DNA of 64,000 nucleotides from JBBIQS01 sp037442205 (GTDB lineage: Bacteria > Myxococcota > Myxococcia > Myxococcales > UBA5297): contig JBBIQS010000009.1 in the NCBI GenBank assembly GCA_037442205.1, forward strand, positions 59,884-123,883, given 5' to 3'. Shown piece after piece: positions 8,507 to 17,683 of this stretch; position 1 is the stretch's first letter; each line of letters starts with the position of its first letter. Made by a program: the position numbers and the translations under genes. Below the pieces are notes generated by a model. The model had not been told where the DNA came from. It did no database searches and saw nothing but the letters and a program-made list of their open reading frames with translations.

Positions 8507-9229
8507 GTGATCGGTCGCGAGAAGTCGCAGGATGCCCGCTGGGCGCCCAACCAGACGATCCGAGCCTGGCTGCGCGAGCCCTCCGGCTCCGCGGGCGAGG
8601 GCGGGGACCCGCCGGATTGGGCGGGCCTGGTCCATCGCAAGCTGGCCGGCGATCGGGCGCTCTGGCTGGGGAAGGTGCTGGTCGACCGCGACGTGCTCGA
8701 GCAGCGCTTCGCCTGCGTGAGTGAGCGCTGCGCGCCCGGGCCGGGGCGGGGGAAGTGGCGAAGCTGCTGCGCCGACGTCGAGGTCCAGCTCGGGCACTCC
8801 GAGGTCCGGCGGCTGAAGGCTTGGTCGCGCGGCCATGGCCGGGACGAGATCGGAAGCGGCATCGACCCCTCGGGACATGCTCTGGCGCGGTCCTGCGGGC
8901 GCTGCGCTCACTCCAAGCTCGACGGGCAGGGAAGAATCCGCTGCCGCCTGCGGGGCCTGGCGGCGCGCGCTGGGCTCGAGCAGAGCGAGCTGCAGCCGCT
9001 CAGCTGCCGGCTCTTCCCGCTGATCGTGGTCGACCTCGGCGAGCGGCGGACCCTGCTGACACTGGTCTCGCGCTTCACCGCCAGGATGACCGGCCACCTG
9101 CCTCCGGCGCGCTATCCCTGCCTCAACGACCCCGAGCTGCCGCCGCTGGTCCGGTCGATGCGCTCCGACCTGGATTGGCTCTTTGGGGCCGGGATCGCCC
9201 GCGCCCTGGCCGATCGGTCGAGGCGCTAG
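8507..9229 (+). CDS. Cysteine-cluster protein (YkgJ/DUF3109-like)
   Basis: This 240-residue cytoplasmic protein has cysteines arranged as in the YkgJ/DUF3109 group: FACVSERC, then a CC pair in WRSCCADVEV, then CGRCAH and later CRLFPL. Such clusters are thought to bind zinc or an iron-sulfur centre; no reaction is established. The GTG start is set by a good AAGGAG. The Arg/Trp-rich middle region is not otherwise recognisable. It ends four bases from the convergent M50 protease gene. Confidence 0.65.
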   Translation: MIGREKSQDARWAPNQTIRAWLREPSGSAGEGGDPPDWAGLVHRKLAGDRALWLGKVLVDRDVLEQRFACVSERCAPGPGRGKWRSCCADVEVQLGHSEVRRLKAWSRGHGRDEIGSGIDPSGHALARSCGRCAHSKLDGQGRIRCRLRGLAARAGLEQSELQPLSCRLFPLIVVDLGERRTLLTLVSRFTARMTGHLPPARYPCLNDPELPPLVRSMRSDLDWLFGAGIARALADRSRR

Positions 9230-9232
9230 GCC

Positions 9233-10387
9233 TCAGGCCGGGGTCTCACCTCGGCGCATCGGGCCCGGTGTCGGGGCTTGCCGGGCGGTGGTCAGCGCCA
9301 GCTCGCGCAGGCGAATTCCGCGGGCGACGTCGGCGTGGCTGAGCGTCCCGATCAGCTGCCCGCTCTCCGTCACCGGCAGCTGAGGGAGCCCCTCGGAGTC
9401 CATCAGGCGAATCGCGTTCCAGATCTCGTCCTCGGGACTGACCGCTGGTACGGGGTGGGCCACCTGGCCGATGAGCGTCTTGGCGCGCAGTCCGGTCGGC
9501 ACCCGGCGCACGTCTTCGAGGGTCACGATCCCCAGCGCCCGGGCATTCTCGAGGACCGGGAGGGCGAGGCGGCGCTGCTCGATCATCGTCTCTGCGGCGG
9601 CGCTCACCGGGGCGCTGGCCTCGACGGCGAGGGTGCGCGCCGCCATGAAGTCGCGGACCTTGATGTGCCCGAGGGTCGCCTGGACCATCACCTGCTGGTT
9701 CTCGCCCTCGGCGCCGAAGTAGACGAAGAGGGCGACCAGCATCAGCAGCATGTTGAAGCTGAACAGGCCCAAGAGCCCGAACAGTACCGCGAAGGTCTTG
9801 CCGGCGAAGGCTGCCGCCCGGGTCGCCCTCACCAGGCCGAGCCGGGGCACCAGCAGCGCCCGGAGCACCCGGCCGCCGTCCATCGGGAAGGCGGGGAGCA
9901 GGTTGAAGATCCCCAGCGCCAGGTTGAGCTGGCTCAGGTAGTAGAGCGCGAACCGCAGATCGAAGCTCTGGACTCCGCTTACCAGGCGGAACAGCAGGTA
10001 GAACGCCGCGGCGAGCACCAGGCTGGCCAGCGGCCCCACGAGTGCCATCACCGCCTCGTCCCGGCTCTTCTTCGGCTGCTCGGTGATCTGCGAGACGCCG
10101 CCGATCATCAGCAGGGTGATGTCCTTCACCGGCACGCCCTTGCGCAGGGCGTAGAGGGCGTGCGCCAGCTCGTGCAGCAGGACGGCGGCGAACAGCCCGA
10201 TGGCGATCCCCAGCCCCCACAGCCACGGGCTGCCGTGCAGTAGCGCCGGCGGGACCTCGGCGCGCTGCGCCGCGGCCACGAAGACCCGGCCGAACAGGTA
10301 GGCGAGGAACGGTAGGACGAGCAGGAAGGTGAAGTGAATGCGAATCGGAATGCCGCGGATGCTCCCGATTCGAAACGAGCCGCGCAT
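9233..10387 (-). CDS. M50 site-2-type zinc metalloprotease with CBS pair
   Basis: This is a membrane-embedded protease of the SpoIVFB-like branch of family M50. HELAH at about residues 72-76 supplies two zinc ligands and the catalytic Glu. NLLPAFPMDGG at about 163-172 carries the third ligand motif. Hydrophobic segments surround both. A tandem CBS module fills about residues 245-365, which in relatives senses adenine nucleotides and tunes proteolysis. The ATG at 10387 follows GGGAG by six bases, so the start 15 bases upstream is rejected. The substrate is unknown; no anti-sigma factor gene is adjacent. Confidence 0.9.
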   Translation of the reverse strand: MRGSFRIGSIRGIPIRIHFTFLLVLPFLAYLFGRVFVAAAQRAEVPPALLHGSPWLWGLGIAIGLFAAVLLHELAHALYALRKGVPVKDITLLMIGGVSQITEQPKKSRDEAVMALVGPLASLVLAAAFYLLFRLVSGVQSFDLRFALYYLSQLNLALGIFNLLPAFPMDGGRVLRALLVPRLGLVRATRAAAFAGKTFAVLFGLLGLFSFNMLLMLVALFVYFGAEGENQQVMVQATLGHIKVRDFMAARTLAVEASAPVSAAAETMIEQRRLALPVLENARALGIVTLEDVRRVPTGLRAKTLIGQVAHPVPAVSPEDEIWNAIRLMDSEGLPQLPVTESGQLIGTLSHADVARGIRLRELALTTARQAPTPGPMRRGETPA

Positions 10388-10561
10388 GAGGAACTCCCGC
10401 ACGCAAGGTACGCACTCAGGCGCGACAGGAGGGTGCTCGAGACGCCGGCAGCTCAGGCGGCCGAGGGGCCGGGAATTGTGCCGGCCCCCGACGGTGCGGA
10501 TCGCCAGCGGCCCATGGTCCTCACCGCCTCTTCACCCGCTTCTCCGGACCGGCTGCGGCCG

Positions 10562-10873
10562 TCAGCCGGGGCGATAGGAGCCGACGTTGTAGAAGGCGAT
10601 GGCCCCGACCAGCGCCCCGAGCTTGGCGGCCTCCCACGGGCGGCAGACCACGGTGCAGGTCTTGGTGACCGCTCCGAGGATCTGCCCGAAGACGATCATC
10701 AGCACCGCCCCGGCGGCGGCGCCGATGGCCAGCTTCAGCAGCACCTTGCCCGCGGGTCTCGCCAGCCGCCGGGCCTTCTCGCCCGGGATTGGCTCTGCGA
10801 GCGCAGCCTCGGCGGGCTGGGCGGTCTGCTCAGACCTGGTCGAGCGCTGCGGCGAGGTCGCGCTGGATGTCAT
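10562..10873 (-). CDS. Small membrane protein, Cys-containing (DUF6132-like)
   Basis: A protein of about 103 residues with a Ser/Thr/Gln/Arg-rich N-terminus and two hydrophobic helices (VLLKLAIGAAAGAVLMIVFG and AKLGALVGAIAFYNVG). A loop between them contains two cysteines, KTCTVVCRPWE. That layout resembles small DUF6132-type membrane proteins, but the match is from memory and tentative. Its start overlaps the end of the upstream PLP-enzyme gene by about 44 bases, suggesting cotranscription. The exact start is uncertain. Confidence 0.5.
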   Translation of the reverse strand: MTSSATSPQRSTRSEQTAQPAEAALAEPIPGEKARRLARPAGKVLLKLAIGAAAGAVLMIVFGQILGAVTKTCTVVCRPWEAAKLGALVGAIAFYNVGSYRPG

Positions 10874-12164
10874 CGGCTGCCTCCAGCCCCACTGAGAGCC
10901 GAATCCCACCCTGGGCGATTCCGAGCTTGGCCTGCTCCGCCGCCGGAACGGCGGCGTGGGTCATCGACGCCGGGTGCTCGATCAACGAGCGGACCTGTCC
11001 CAGGCTGACCGCGAGCGTGATCGACGGGCTGTTCTTGGCGATCCAGTTCATCATCTTGGCGCCGGCGGCCTTGGCCTGCGGCGGGCGGCCGTGGAGCTCG
11101 AAGTAGATCAGCGTGCCGGGGGCGAAATTGCCCTCGAAGTCGGTCATCTGCCGGCGGGCCAGGTCGTGCTGCGGGTGCGAGGTCAGACCGGGGTAGACCA
11201 CCCGCGCCACTTTGGGATGCGCCTCCAGGAACGAGGCCAGCCGCATCGCCGAGACCTGCTGGTGGCGCAGCCGCACCACCAGCGACGGCAGGCCGTACAC
11301 CAGGAATGACCAGGCGGCCTTGGGGGCCAGCGGACCGCCGAAGTCCTTGCGGTACATCAGCAGGTCGCTCTCCAGCCGCCGCGGGCCGATCACCACGCCG
11401 CCCATGTCGGTGCCGAAGCCGCTCAGCCCCTTGGTCAGGCTGTGGATCACCAGGTGCGCGCCGATGGTCAGCGGCCGCTGGCAGAACGGGGTGTTGAAGG
11501 TGTTGTCGACCACGATCGAGATCTGCTGGTCGGCCTTGCGCTTCCGGTTTTCCGCCTCGACGACCTCGCGCATCACCGCGATGTCGATCAGCTCGAGGTT
11601 GGGGTTGACCGGCGACTCGAAGTAGACGACGCGGGTGCCGGCCTTGATCGCCTTGCGCAGGTTCTCGGGGCGGGTCAGGTCGGTGAAGGTGACCCCGATG
11701 TTGTAGCGGGGGTACCAGTTGGCCAGCAGCGAGTAGCTGCAGCCGTAGATCGTGCGGTGGGCGACCACGTGCTCGCCGGTCTTGACCAGCACTCCCAGCG
11801 CGGCGGAGACGGCGGCCATCCCGGTGGCGAAGGCGATGGCGGTCTCGCCCTTCTCCACCGCGGCCAGGTTGTCCTCGAGCATGCCGCGGGTCGGCTCGTC
11901 GAGGCGATCGTAGATGTAGATCGGCGCTCCCTCGCGGCGGTCGAACTCGGGGTTGGCGAACTCGAGGAAGCCCTCGGCGCCGCGCTCGACGCTCTCCAGC
12001 CGGTAGGCGGTCGAGGCCGACGCCGGCGGGATGAGGTGGTCGGAGTAGTCCCACTTGTTGCTGAGGAAGCGGCCGTGGATGAGCAGGGTCGCCGGCTCGA
12101 CGGGGCGCAGCTGGCGTCCCTGGTGGCGCGGGTTCTTGGGGAGGGTCCGAGGGGTGTTTTTCAT
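10830..12164 (-). CDS. Cys/Met metabolism PLP-dependent enzyme (gamma-lyase/synthase type)
   Basis: A 444-residue fold-type I PLP enzyme of the trans-sulfuration family (cystathionine gamma-lyase or synthase, methionine gamma-lyase, O-acylhomoserine sulfhydrylase). The PLP lysine is K245 in HSLTKGLSGFG. The cofactor-binding Asp is D220 in VVDNTFNTPF. YIYDRLDEPTR near residue 84 and the FATGMAA loop are typical. It is longer than usual at the N-terminus by about 40 residues. The start at 12164 lacks a strong ribosome-binding site. Which reaction it catalyses cannot be settled by motifs alone. Confidence 0.88.
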   Translation of the reverse strand: MKNTPRTLPKNPRHQGRQLRPVEPATLLIHGRFLSNKWDYSDHLIPPASASTAYRLESVERGAEGFLEFANPEFDRREGAPIYIYDRLDEPTRGMLEDNLAAVEKGETAIAFATGMAAVSAALGVLVKTGEHVVAHRTIYGCSYSLLANWYPRYNIGVTFTDLTRPENLRKAIKAGTRVVYFESPVNPNLELIDIAVMREVVEAENRKRKADQQISIVVDNTFNTPFCQRPLTIGAHLVIHSLTKGLSGFGTDMGGVVIGPRRLESDLLMYRKDFGGPLAPKAAWSFLVYGLPSLVVRLRHQQVSAMRLASFLEAHPKVARVVYPGLTSHPQHDLARRQMTDFEGNFAPGTLIYFELHGRPPQAKAAGAKMMNWIAKNSPSITLAVSLGQVRSLIEHPASMTHAAVPAAEQAKLGIAQGGIRLSVGLEAADDIQRDLAAALDQV

Positions 12165-12232
12165 GGCGGGCAAGGGGAGGGGAGGGAGAAACGAGTCAGG
12201 GCACAGGGAGAGCGGGCTCGCAGCCGAGCCGG

Positions 12233-13444
12233 TTACTGGGTCAGGTAGCGGAAGACGACGTGGAGGGTGTCGGACGGGGCGTTCTGCAGTGCGTTGCAGG
12301 CGTCGCCGATGATCTGCACCGTGCTGGCGTCCTGCATCTGCCAGTCCTTGCCCTGGACCAGCACCTGCTCCGAGTTGCCGTTGGAGGAGTCGGCCAGCGC
12401 CACCTCGAGGTAGGTCGGATCGGCCGGGGCGGGGTCGAGCGAGAAGGTGCAGGTCTGGATGGTCTTGGTCACCGTGACCAGCAGCTGCATCAGCTCGCTG
12501 GCGTTGGCAGCCTGGTAGTACTTGGTGCCGCCGGAGGTGCGCGGCAGCCCGCCGGCCTGCGCCGCCTGATCGAGCAGCGCCGAGGCCAGCGGCATCGAGG
12601 TGCTGGAGCCGAACCAGATGATCACCGAGTTGACGCCGAGGTTGCGCAGCGCGGTGACCGAGCTGAGCAGGCCGGTGTCGTCCAGGCAGGCAGCGCCGAG
12701 CAGCGCGCCGGTGGTGTCGCACGAGGTGGTCGAGCCGATGGTGGGGTTGCAGGCGTTGGGGCCGCTGCACTTGCCGCTGCTGTTGCAGCTCTGGCAGCGC
12801 TGCTGGTTCTCGGGAGAGGTGCTGCAGTTGGGCTCGCCGTCGGTGAGGATCATCACCAGCCGCTGGCGCCCGGGCTCGGCGGCCGAGAGGTGCTTGGAAT
12901 GGGCCAGCAGCTGCAGGGTGGCCGAGGTCGGGGTCCCGCCGTGGGGCGCGACCTTGTTCAGCTCCGCGGTCACCTTGTCCACGTTGTCGCTGTTGGGATC
13001 GAGCTCGACCAGCACCTGGCCCTGGGTGCAGTTGTCGCCGGTGGGGACGCCGCCAGGGAACACCGCCAGCCCGTAGTTGCCCAGGCTCTTGGCGCCAACC
13101 AGGAAGCCGGGGGCCTTGGGATCGGGAGAGACCAGGGCCTTCTTCAGATCGTTCCACTTGCAGGGGGTCTTGGAGGTGGGGTCGTAGGTGTTGAAGGAGT
13201 CGCCGCAGCCCTTGCACACCGTGCCAGCGGGGCAGTTGGCCGGGTCGAGCATCGAGCCGGACTTGTCCACCAGCAGCATCACGTACGGCACCGACTGCGT
13301 TCCGGAGATGGGGACCTCGACGGTGTTGGTGTTGCCGGCCGAGGAAATGTGGCTGGAGTCGCAGTTGCAGCCGGCCAGGCCGGCGGCCAGGGCCAGCACG
13401 GCGGCTGCAGAGCGGTGGGCGTGAACGAGGGAAGGACGGCGCAA
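12233..13444 (-). CDS. VWA-domain, cysteine-rich lipoprotein (CglB-like)
   Basis: A 403-residue exported lipoprotein, with the lipobox ending LAGC at residue 26. The von Willebrand factor A domain carries the MIDAS motif DKSGSM at 60-65, then a GGTPTS segment and an LTDGEPN segment, so divalent-metal-dependent adhesion is likely. It has many cysteines, probably disulfide-bonded. The layout recalls the Myxococcus adhesin CglB, an outer-membrane VWA lipoprotein of focal-adhesion gliding, but other myxobacterial VWA lipoproteins share it. It lies 68 bases upstream of the PLP-enzyme gene on the same strand. Confidence 0.8.
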   Translation of the reverse strand: MRRPSLVHAHRSAAAVLALAAGLAGCNCDSSHISSAGNTNTVEVPISGTQSVPYVMLLVDKSGSMLDPANCPAGTVCKGCGDSFNTYDPTSKTPCKWNDLKKALVSPDPKAPGFLVGAKSLGNYGLAVFPGGVPTGDNCTQGQVLVELDPNSDNVDKVTAELNKVAPHGGTPTSATLQLLAHSKHLSAAEPGRQRLVMILTDGEPNCSTSPENQQRCQSCNSSGKCSGPNACNPTIGSTTSCDTTGALLGAACLDDTGLLSSVTALRNLGVNSVIIWFGSSTSMPLASALLDQAAQAGGLPRTSGGTKYYQAANASELMQLLVTVTKTIQTCTFSLDPAPADPTYLEVALADSSNGNSEQVLVQGKDWQMQDASTVQIIGDACNALQNAPSDTLHVVFRYLTQ

Positions 13445-13603
13445 AGCGAGCTCCTGGAAAAGGTGTGGCGGGGGAAGACTAGCGCAGAAGTCGGGCCCCG
13501 GTCGCCTGGACTTCGGCCCCTCGAGCGCGAGGCTCCAATCGGATGGCAGGGAATCCGGACGTCTGGCGACCGAGGGAGCGGATGCCCGTGGGGCACCCGG
13601 CAG

Positions 13604-14803
13604 CTAGGCTTCGCGCTCCTCGGGCGGGCGCAGGTGCCGGAAGGCCCGGTAGAGGAGCATGTCGTAGGTGATCTTGAGCCCTGCGCCGACGAGCAGCGGG
13701 ACCATCAGCGACAGGCCCTGCATCGCCAGCCCCGCCAGCGCCGGCGCCGCCGCCCAGGCCCCCATGCGCACGAGGTTCGTCACCCCCGAGGCGAAGGTCC
13801 GCTCCTCCGGGGCCACCACCGCCATCACGTAGGACTGGCGGGTCGGGACGTCCATCTCGACCAACCCCTCGCGCAGCAGGAACAGGACCGCCGCCACCGG
13901 GAAGCTGGGGGCGAAGGCCACCGTCACCAGCAGCAGGCTCGAGGGGATGTGGGTGAACACCATGGTGTTCACCAGGCCGATCCGCCGGGCGAGCCAGGCT
14001 GACCCGAGGTGCGACAGCGCGTTGGCGATCCTCGCCAGGAAGAACAGGAGGGCGATCGTCGCCCCGCTCACCGCGAAGCGCTCGAAGAAGAAGAAGGAGA
14101 GCATGGCCGCGGTGAGGAAGCCGCCGCCCAGGCCGTCGATCGCGAACAGGGCGCCGAGCCTGGCCAGGGTCCGCCGCGCCTCGGCCGAGATGCGCAGGCG
14201 GGCGCGGGCGCCGGCCTCCAGCGCCGCCGACGACAGGCCGAGATAGAGCGGGATGGCGAGGGCCGCGAGGGCGGCATAGCCGAAGAAGGCCGCGCGCATG
14301 GCGCTGAGCTCGCCCGCGCCGGTGGTCTTCTGCAGCAGAGAGGGGATGCCTGCCGCCAGACTGCCGAGTGCGTGGCCGGTGTCCTGGAGCACGTTGTACC
14401 AGGCGAAGGCGCGAGTGCGATCCTCGGCGGCCGCGGTCGCTGGAAGCACCGCCTGCTCCAGCACCAGCGCCGCGCCGCGATCGCGGCCCATCCCGTTGAG
14501 CATCCCGCCGAACGCCGACGCGACCAGCGCGAGAGGGCTCGAGGCCGCGGCGACGGCCAGGCCACCGAGCGCGGCGAGAGCGGCGAGCGCGACGAGGAAG
14601 GCGCGCCGGCCGAGCCGATCGGCCAGCAGCGTCGCCAGCAGGCTGGCGAAGGCCGCTCCCCAGAGGCCGGCCGCGATCACCAGGCCCACCTGGCGGGGCT
14701 GGAGCTCGAGCCGGGCCAGGTAGAGCCCCAGCAGGATGCCGACCATCCCGGTGGCCAGCGCGCGCAGGAAGGCGCAGGCGTAGAGCAGCCGCCGGTCACG
14801 CAC
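13604..14803 (-). CDS. MFS transporter
   Basis: A 399-residue protein with about 12 hydrophobic segments and the MFS loop 2-3 signature LLADRLGRRAF near residue 60. The GTG at 14803 begins VRDRRLLYACAFLRAL, directly into the first helix, and has GGGAG six bases upstream, so the much longer reading frame is rejected. The VEMDVPTRQSYVMAVV segment is typical of drug/metabolite MFS proteins of broad phyletic spread. The substrate cannot be inferred. Confidence 0.85.
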   Translation of the reverse strand: MRDRRLLYACAFLRALATGMVGILLGLYLARLELQPRQVGLVIAAGLWGAAFASLLATLLADRLGRRAFLVALAALAALGGLAVAAASSPLALVASAFGGMLNGMGRDRGAALVLEQAVLPATAAAEDRTRAFAWYNVLQDTGHALGSLAAGIPSLLQKTTGAGELSAMRAAFFGYAALAALAIPLYLGLSSAALEAGARARLRISAEARRTLARLGALFAIDGLGGGFLTAAMLSFFFFERFAVSGATIALLFFLARIANALSHLGSAWLARRIGLVNTMVFTHIPSSLLLVTVAFAPSFPVAAVLFLLREGLVEMDVPTRQSYVMAVVAPEERTFASGVTNLVRMGAWAAAPALAGLAMQGLSLMVPLLVGAGLKITYDMLLYRAFRHLRPPEEREA

Positions 14804-15016
14804 GCCGTTCTCCCGCCCAGCCAGCGGCCAGCCCGAAGGCAGGATTCCTGTGCGCCATTCGGTGCGGCCAAAGCGCGAGGGCCTGGAAGACCAAGGGGTG
14901 AGGGGACACCGAGGGCGAGACCGCCGCGTCCGCCTTCCGCCGGCACGCCGCCGAAGCGCCGAGCGCACAGGAAGGGAGAGGCCCCAACAGCCATCCGGGC
15001 CCCAGCCAGGAGCGCT

Positions 15017-15790
15017 TCATTCCTTTCCCCAGAGTGAAAGCCCGAGCGTGAAGCCGAACCGGACCTCTCGGACGACGAGTGTCCCCAGCCGCGCCATCCG
15101 AAATGCCAGGTCCAGAGAGAAGTTGTCCTGCACGCGCCAGATCGCGCCGAGCAACCCGGAGGCGACTCGCGGCGCATCCGTTGCCAGCTCCATGAAGACT
15201 TCCCCCACCGGGCGCACGGCCCAGCGGTCCGGCCCTTCGAGGATCAGGCCGCCGAAGAGCCCCGCGGCGCCGGACCTGGCCACCAGCGCCTGGACGTTGA
15301 GATGCGCCGTCAGCGGGGCCCAGCGCTGGGAGACGATGAACGCCGCGCTCAGGCCGACTCCCCGTTCGCCATTCACGGTCGGCAGCAAGATGCCGAACTC
15401 GGTAGCCAGGCTGGGACCGGTTGCCTCCTGCAGGCTTCCCTCGCGCAGCAAAGCCTTCAAGAAGAGGCCCGTTCCCTCCAGCCGGAATCTGGGAGAATCC
15501 TCCTCCCTCTCGAGCGGGATGAACGCGATTCCCTCGAGCACCGCCTCCCATCGCTTCCAGAAGCCCAGGTTGAGAACCAGGTGCGGCGCGACGAGCTCAT
15601 TCGTGCCGGACACCCTCAGCAAGCCCAACCCGAGCTCGATTGTGGCTTCACCTAGGGGCGTGATTGCGGCATCGCTGGAGTTGAAGGGGCGGTAGCCAGA
15701 GGCCTCCCCGGGCCAGAGTGCCACGGCGAGGGTGACGGCAGCGGCCCAGCTCGCTCCACGAAAGCGGTGGCATCTGCTCCCCGGGCTCAC
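15017..15790 (-). CDS. Putative outer-membrane/transporter-like exported protein
   Basis: A 257-residue protein beginning at GTG 15790. Its N-terminal signal peptide contains AAAVTLAVALWPGEASG. GGAGG lies nine bases before the start. The mature part has alternating hydrophobic/polar strands (ATIELGLGLL, HLVLNLGFWKRWEAVLEG, VGLSAAFIVSQRW, LAFRMARLGTLVVREVRFG), consistent with a small beta-barrel or a lipocalin-like envelope protein. No specific family is recognised. It ends 214 bases upstream of the MFS start on the same strand. Confidence 0.6.
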   Translation of the reverse strand: MSPGSRCHRFRGASWAAAVTLAVALWPGEASGYRPFNSSDAAITPLGEATIELGLGLLRVSGTNELVAPHLVLNLGFWKRWEAVLEGIAFIPLEREEDSPRFRLEGTGLFLKALLREGSLQEATGPSLATEFGILLPTVNGERGVGLSAAFIVSQRWAPLTAHLNVQALVARSGAAGLFGGLILEGPDRWAVRPVGEVFMELATDAPRVASGLLGAIWRVQDNFSLDLAFRMARLGTLVVREVRFGFTLGLSLWGKE

Positions 15791-16413
15791 CTCACCGGTC
15801 CTCCGAACCGCGCGGGGACGACCGCGCGCGGCAGTCCGAGGATTCCTCCGGCCAGGTAGGCACGCTTTCTGTCGCCGAGGGAGCTCGCCGGCTGCGGCGC
15901 CCCGGGATCCGAGGGCACAAGGCGGAAATCCAGCGCGCAGGGGAACCCTTCTTCGCCGAGTCCCCTCTGCCGCTCGAGGGACTGGGGGCATCAGGCCGAC
16001 TTGGCTGACGGGTCCCCCGAAGGCCAGTTAGCCGAGTCTGAAGCGCCAGGAGATCTCGTGCAGCGAGGCCCGAGGTCGCTTCGGGCACCATCGACCTCCC
16101 GGGATTCAACCGAACCAACCGGGATCATGGCGACGCCGCCGTTCGGCATGTAGCGCGCATCCGAGTCTCCCCCGTGCGCGGGCAGAGGCGGCGGCATTCC
16201 CGCTTGCTGTCCCAAGGGGAAGGGGGCGGCGGTGGGCCGGCGGCGTTTGAAGGCAGGCGCGAGCATCCGAGGTTCGCCTGTCGCTGGGAGAGCGCCCGTC
16301 CGAACGGGCGCAAGGGCGCCGGAAGGCGTCCTCGCTCCGCACGCGCCGCAAAAGCGAACAGGAGCCGAGCGCGGCGCGCCCGACTCCCGCTCGAAGGAAA
16401 CTCGCCGCTCCGC
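15791..16413. other. Long intergenic stretch, no gene recognised
   Basis: About 620 bases lie between the exported protein and yebC. Several frames are open because of GC content, but their translations are Arg/Pro/Ser-rich and lack motifs or ribosome-binding sites. A segment around 16195-16260 loosely resembles the start of the dispersed repeat seen at 17.3 and 19.8 kb, but too weakly to claim. No clear terminator was found downstream of yebC. Confidence 0.45.
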
Positions 16414-17163
16414 TTACTCGGCGGCCAGCTGCTCCATCAGCTTGTCGTCGATCTCGAAGTTCGCGTAGACGTTCTGCACGTCGTCGTTGTCCTCGAAGAG
16501 CTCCATCAGCTTGAGCATCTTGGGAGCCTTCTCGGCGTCGAGCTTGACGGTGTTCTGGGGCAGGTAGGTGGCCTTGGCCTCGCCGACCTTGAAGCCCTTC
16601 TTCTCCAGCGCCTCGGCCACCTTGTGCACCGCGTGGGCGTCGGTGCGCACCTCGAAGCCGTCCTCGCCGTGGTTGAGGACGTCGGTGGCCCCGGCTTCCA
16701 GCGCGGCCTCCATCAGCGCGTCCTCGGAGGCCTCCTTGATCGAGATCACGCCGGTGCGATCGAAGAGGAAGGCCACCGAGTTCGAGGCGCCCATGTTGCC
16801 GCCGCCCTTGGTGAAGGTGGAGCGGACGTCGCCGGCGGTGCGGTTGCGATTGTCGGTCATGCACTCGATCAGCACCGCCACGCCGCCCGGCCCGTAGCCC
16901 TCGTAGACGATCTCTTCGTAGTTGACGCCCTCGAGCTCGCCGGTGCCCTTCTTGATCGCCCGGGTCATGGTGTCCTGGGGCATGTTGGATTCCTTGGCCG
17001 CCAACAGCGCCGAGCGCAGCCGGGCGTTGCCGGCCGGGTCCCCGCCGCCCAGCCGCGCGGCCACCGTGATCTCCTTGATGATCTTGGTGAAGAGCTTGCC
17101 CTTGGCAGCGCCGATGACCGCCTTCTTGCGCTTGATCTTGGACCATCGATTGTGGCCGGACAT
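16414..17163 (-). CDS. yebC: YebC/PmpR family protein (TACO1-like translation factor)
   Basis: A 249-residue YebC family protein. The conserved opening MSGHNRWSKIKRKKAVIGAA, the IYEGYGPGGVAVLIECMTDN-like segment and the acidic C-terminal half all match. Family members were described as DNA-binding regulators. Recent work links them, like mitochondrial TACO1, to ribosomes stalled on difficult peptides. The ATG at 17163 has GGAGG just upstream. One copy of a dispersed repeat lies about 150 bases upstream of this start. Confidence 0.95.
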   Translation of the reverse strand: MSGHNRWSKIKRKKAVIGAAKGKLFTKIIKEITVAARLGGGDPAGNARLRSALLAAKESNMPQDTMTRAIKKGTGELEGVNYEEIVYEGYGPGGVAVLIECMTDNRNRTAGDVRSTFTKGGGNMGASNSVAFLFDRTGVISIKEASEDALMEAALEAGATDVLNHGEDGFEVRTDAHAVHKVAEALEKKGFKVGEAKATYLPQNTVKLDAEKAPKMLKLMELFEDNDDVQNVYANFEIDDKLMEQLAAE

Positions 17164-17311
17164 GGAGCCTCCGAAGGCAGTGGCGATTGTCGAGGTCGGC
17201 GGCAGAGCCGCGGCGGCTCTCGAGGGGGCGAGTGCTACCACGCTGCCCCGGAGAGCGACAAGGCGAGACCGCGGGATTCCAGCGGGTCGAACAGAGGGCA
17301 ATTCTGCGTAC

Positions 17312-17536
17312 TTCCATCGCCTTCTGGTCGTGCGGCAGTCTTGTCGCGAGACTGCTTTCCATGGGAGCGGGCGGGGGCGGGGAGGCGGGAGCCTGGAGTC
17401 CGAAGTGGGACTGCCTGCCGTGACCGGGCACTTAGCTGGGCAACGGAGGTCAGGTGGGCCGCGCGGAGGCGTCGCTGCGGTGCACTGAAGGGGTCGCGCG
17501 GCGCGGTGGGCCTGCTTTGCGGTGCAGGGAAGTCCC
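17312..17536 (+). repeat. Dispersed repeat, copy 1 (diverged, with two 42-bp units)
   Basis: About 225 bases align with the region from 19816. Shared blocks in the same order are GCGAG-(A/G)-CTGCTTTC, GGAGG-(T/C)-CAGGT, CTTAGC and TGCGSTGCA. The distances between blocks are identical in both copies (40, 20, 25 and 42 bases) except for one 7-base difference. Within it TGCGGTGCA recurs at 17476 and 17518, exactly 42 bases apart, so this copy carries two degenerate units of the 42-bp array found at 20 kb. It lies upstream of yebC. Confidence 0.75.
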
Positions 17537-17683
17537 TGCTGATTTTGCCGCGGACTTGGGCGGGCAGGTGTCCTCACCGCCAGGCGGGCTCGACATTGGG
17601 CACATGTCCGATCAAAGAAGAGGGGCCAAGTCATTCCAGCATTCGCGCTTCGGGGGCGGGCGCGCGCATTGGGAGGTCGACCG

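Noticed and set aside
10465..10488. Terminator at the GGGGCCGG/CCGGCCCC hairpin
   Set aside because: It lies downstream of the small membrane protein gene on the minus strand but has no T-run, and its position upstream of the M50 gene could equally be regulatory. Too uncertain to list.
10830..13217. Giant 795-residue version of the PLP enzyme
   Set aside because: The upstream part is an antisense-like shadow of the VWA lipoprotein gene on the same strand in another frame; the enzyme starts at 12164.
16195..16260. Third copy of the dispersed repeat
   Set aside because: Only scattered short matches align and the spacing between blocks is not kept.
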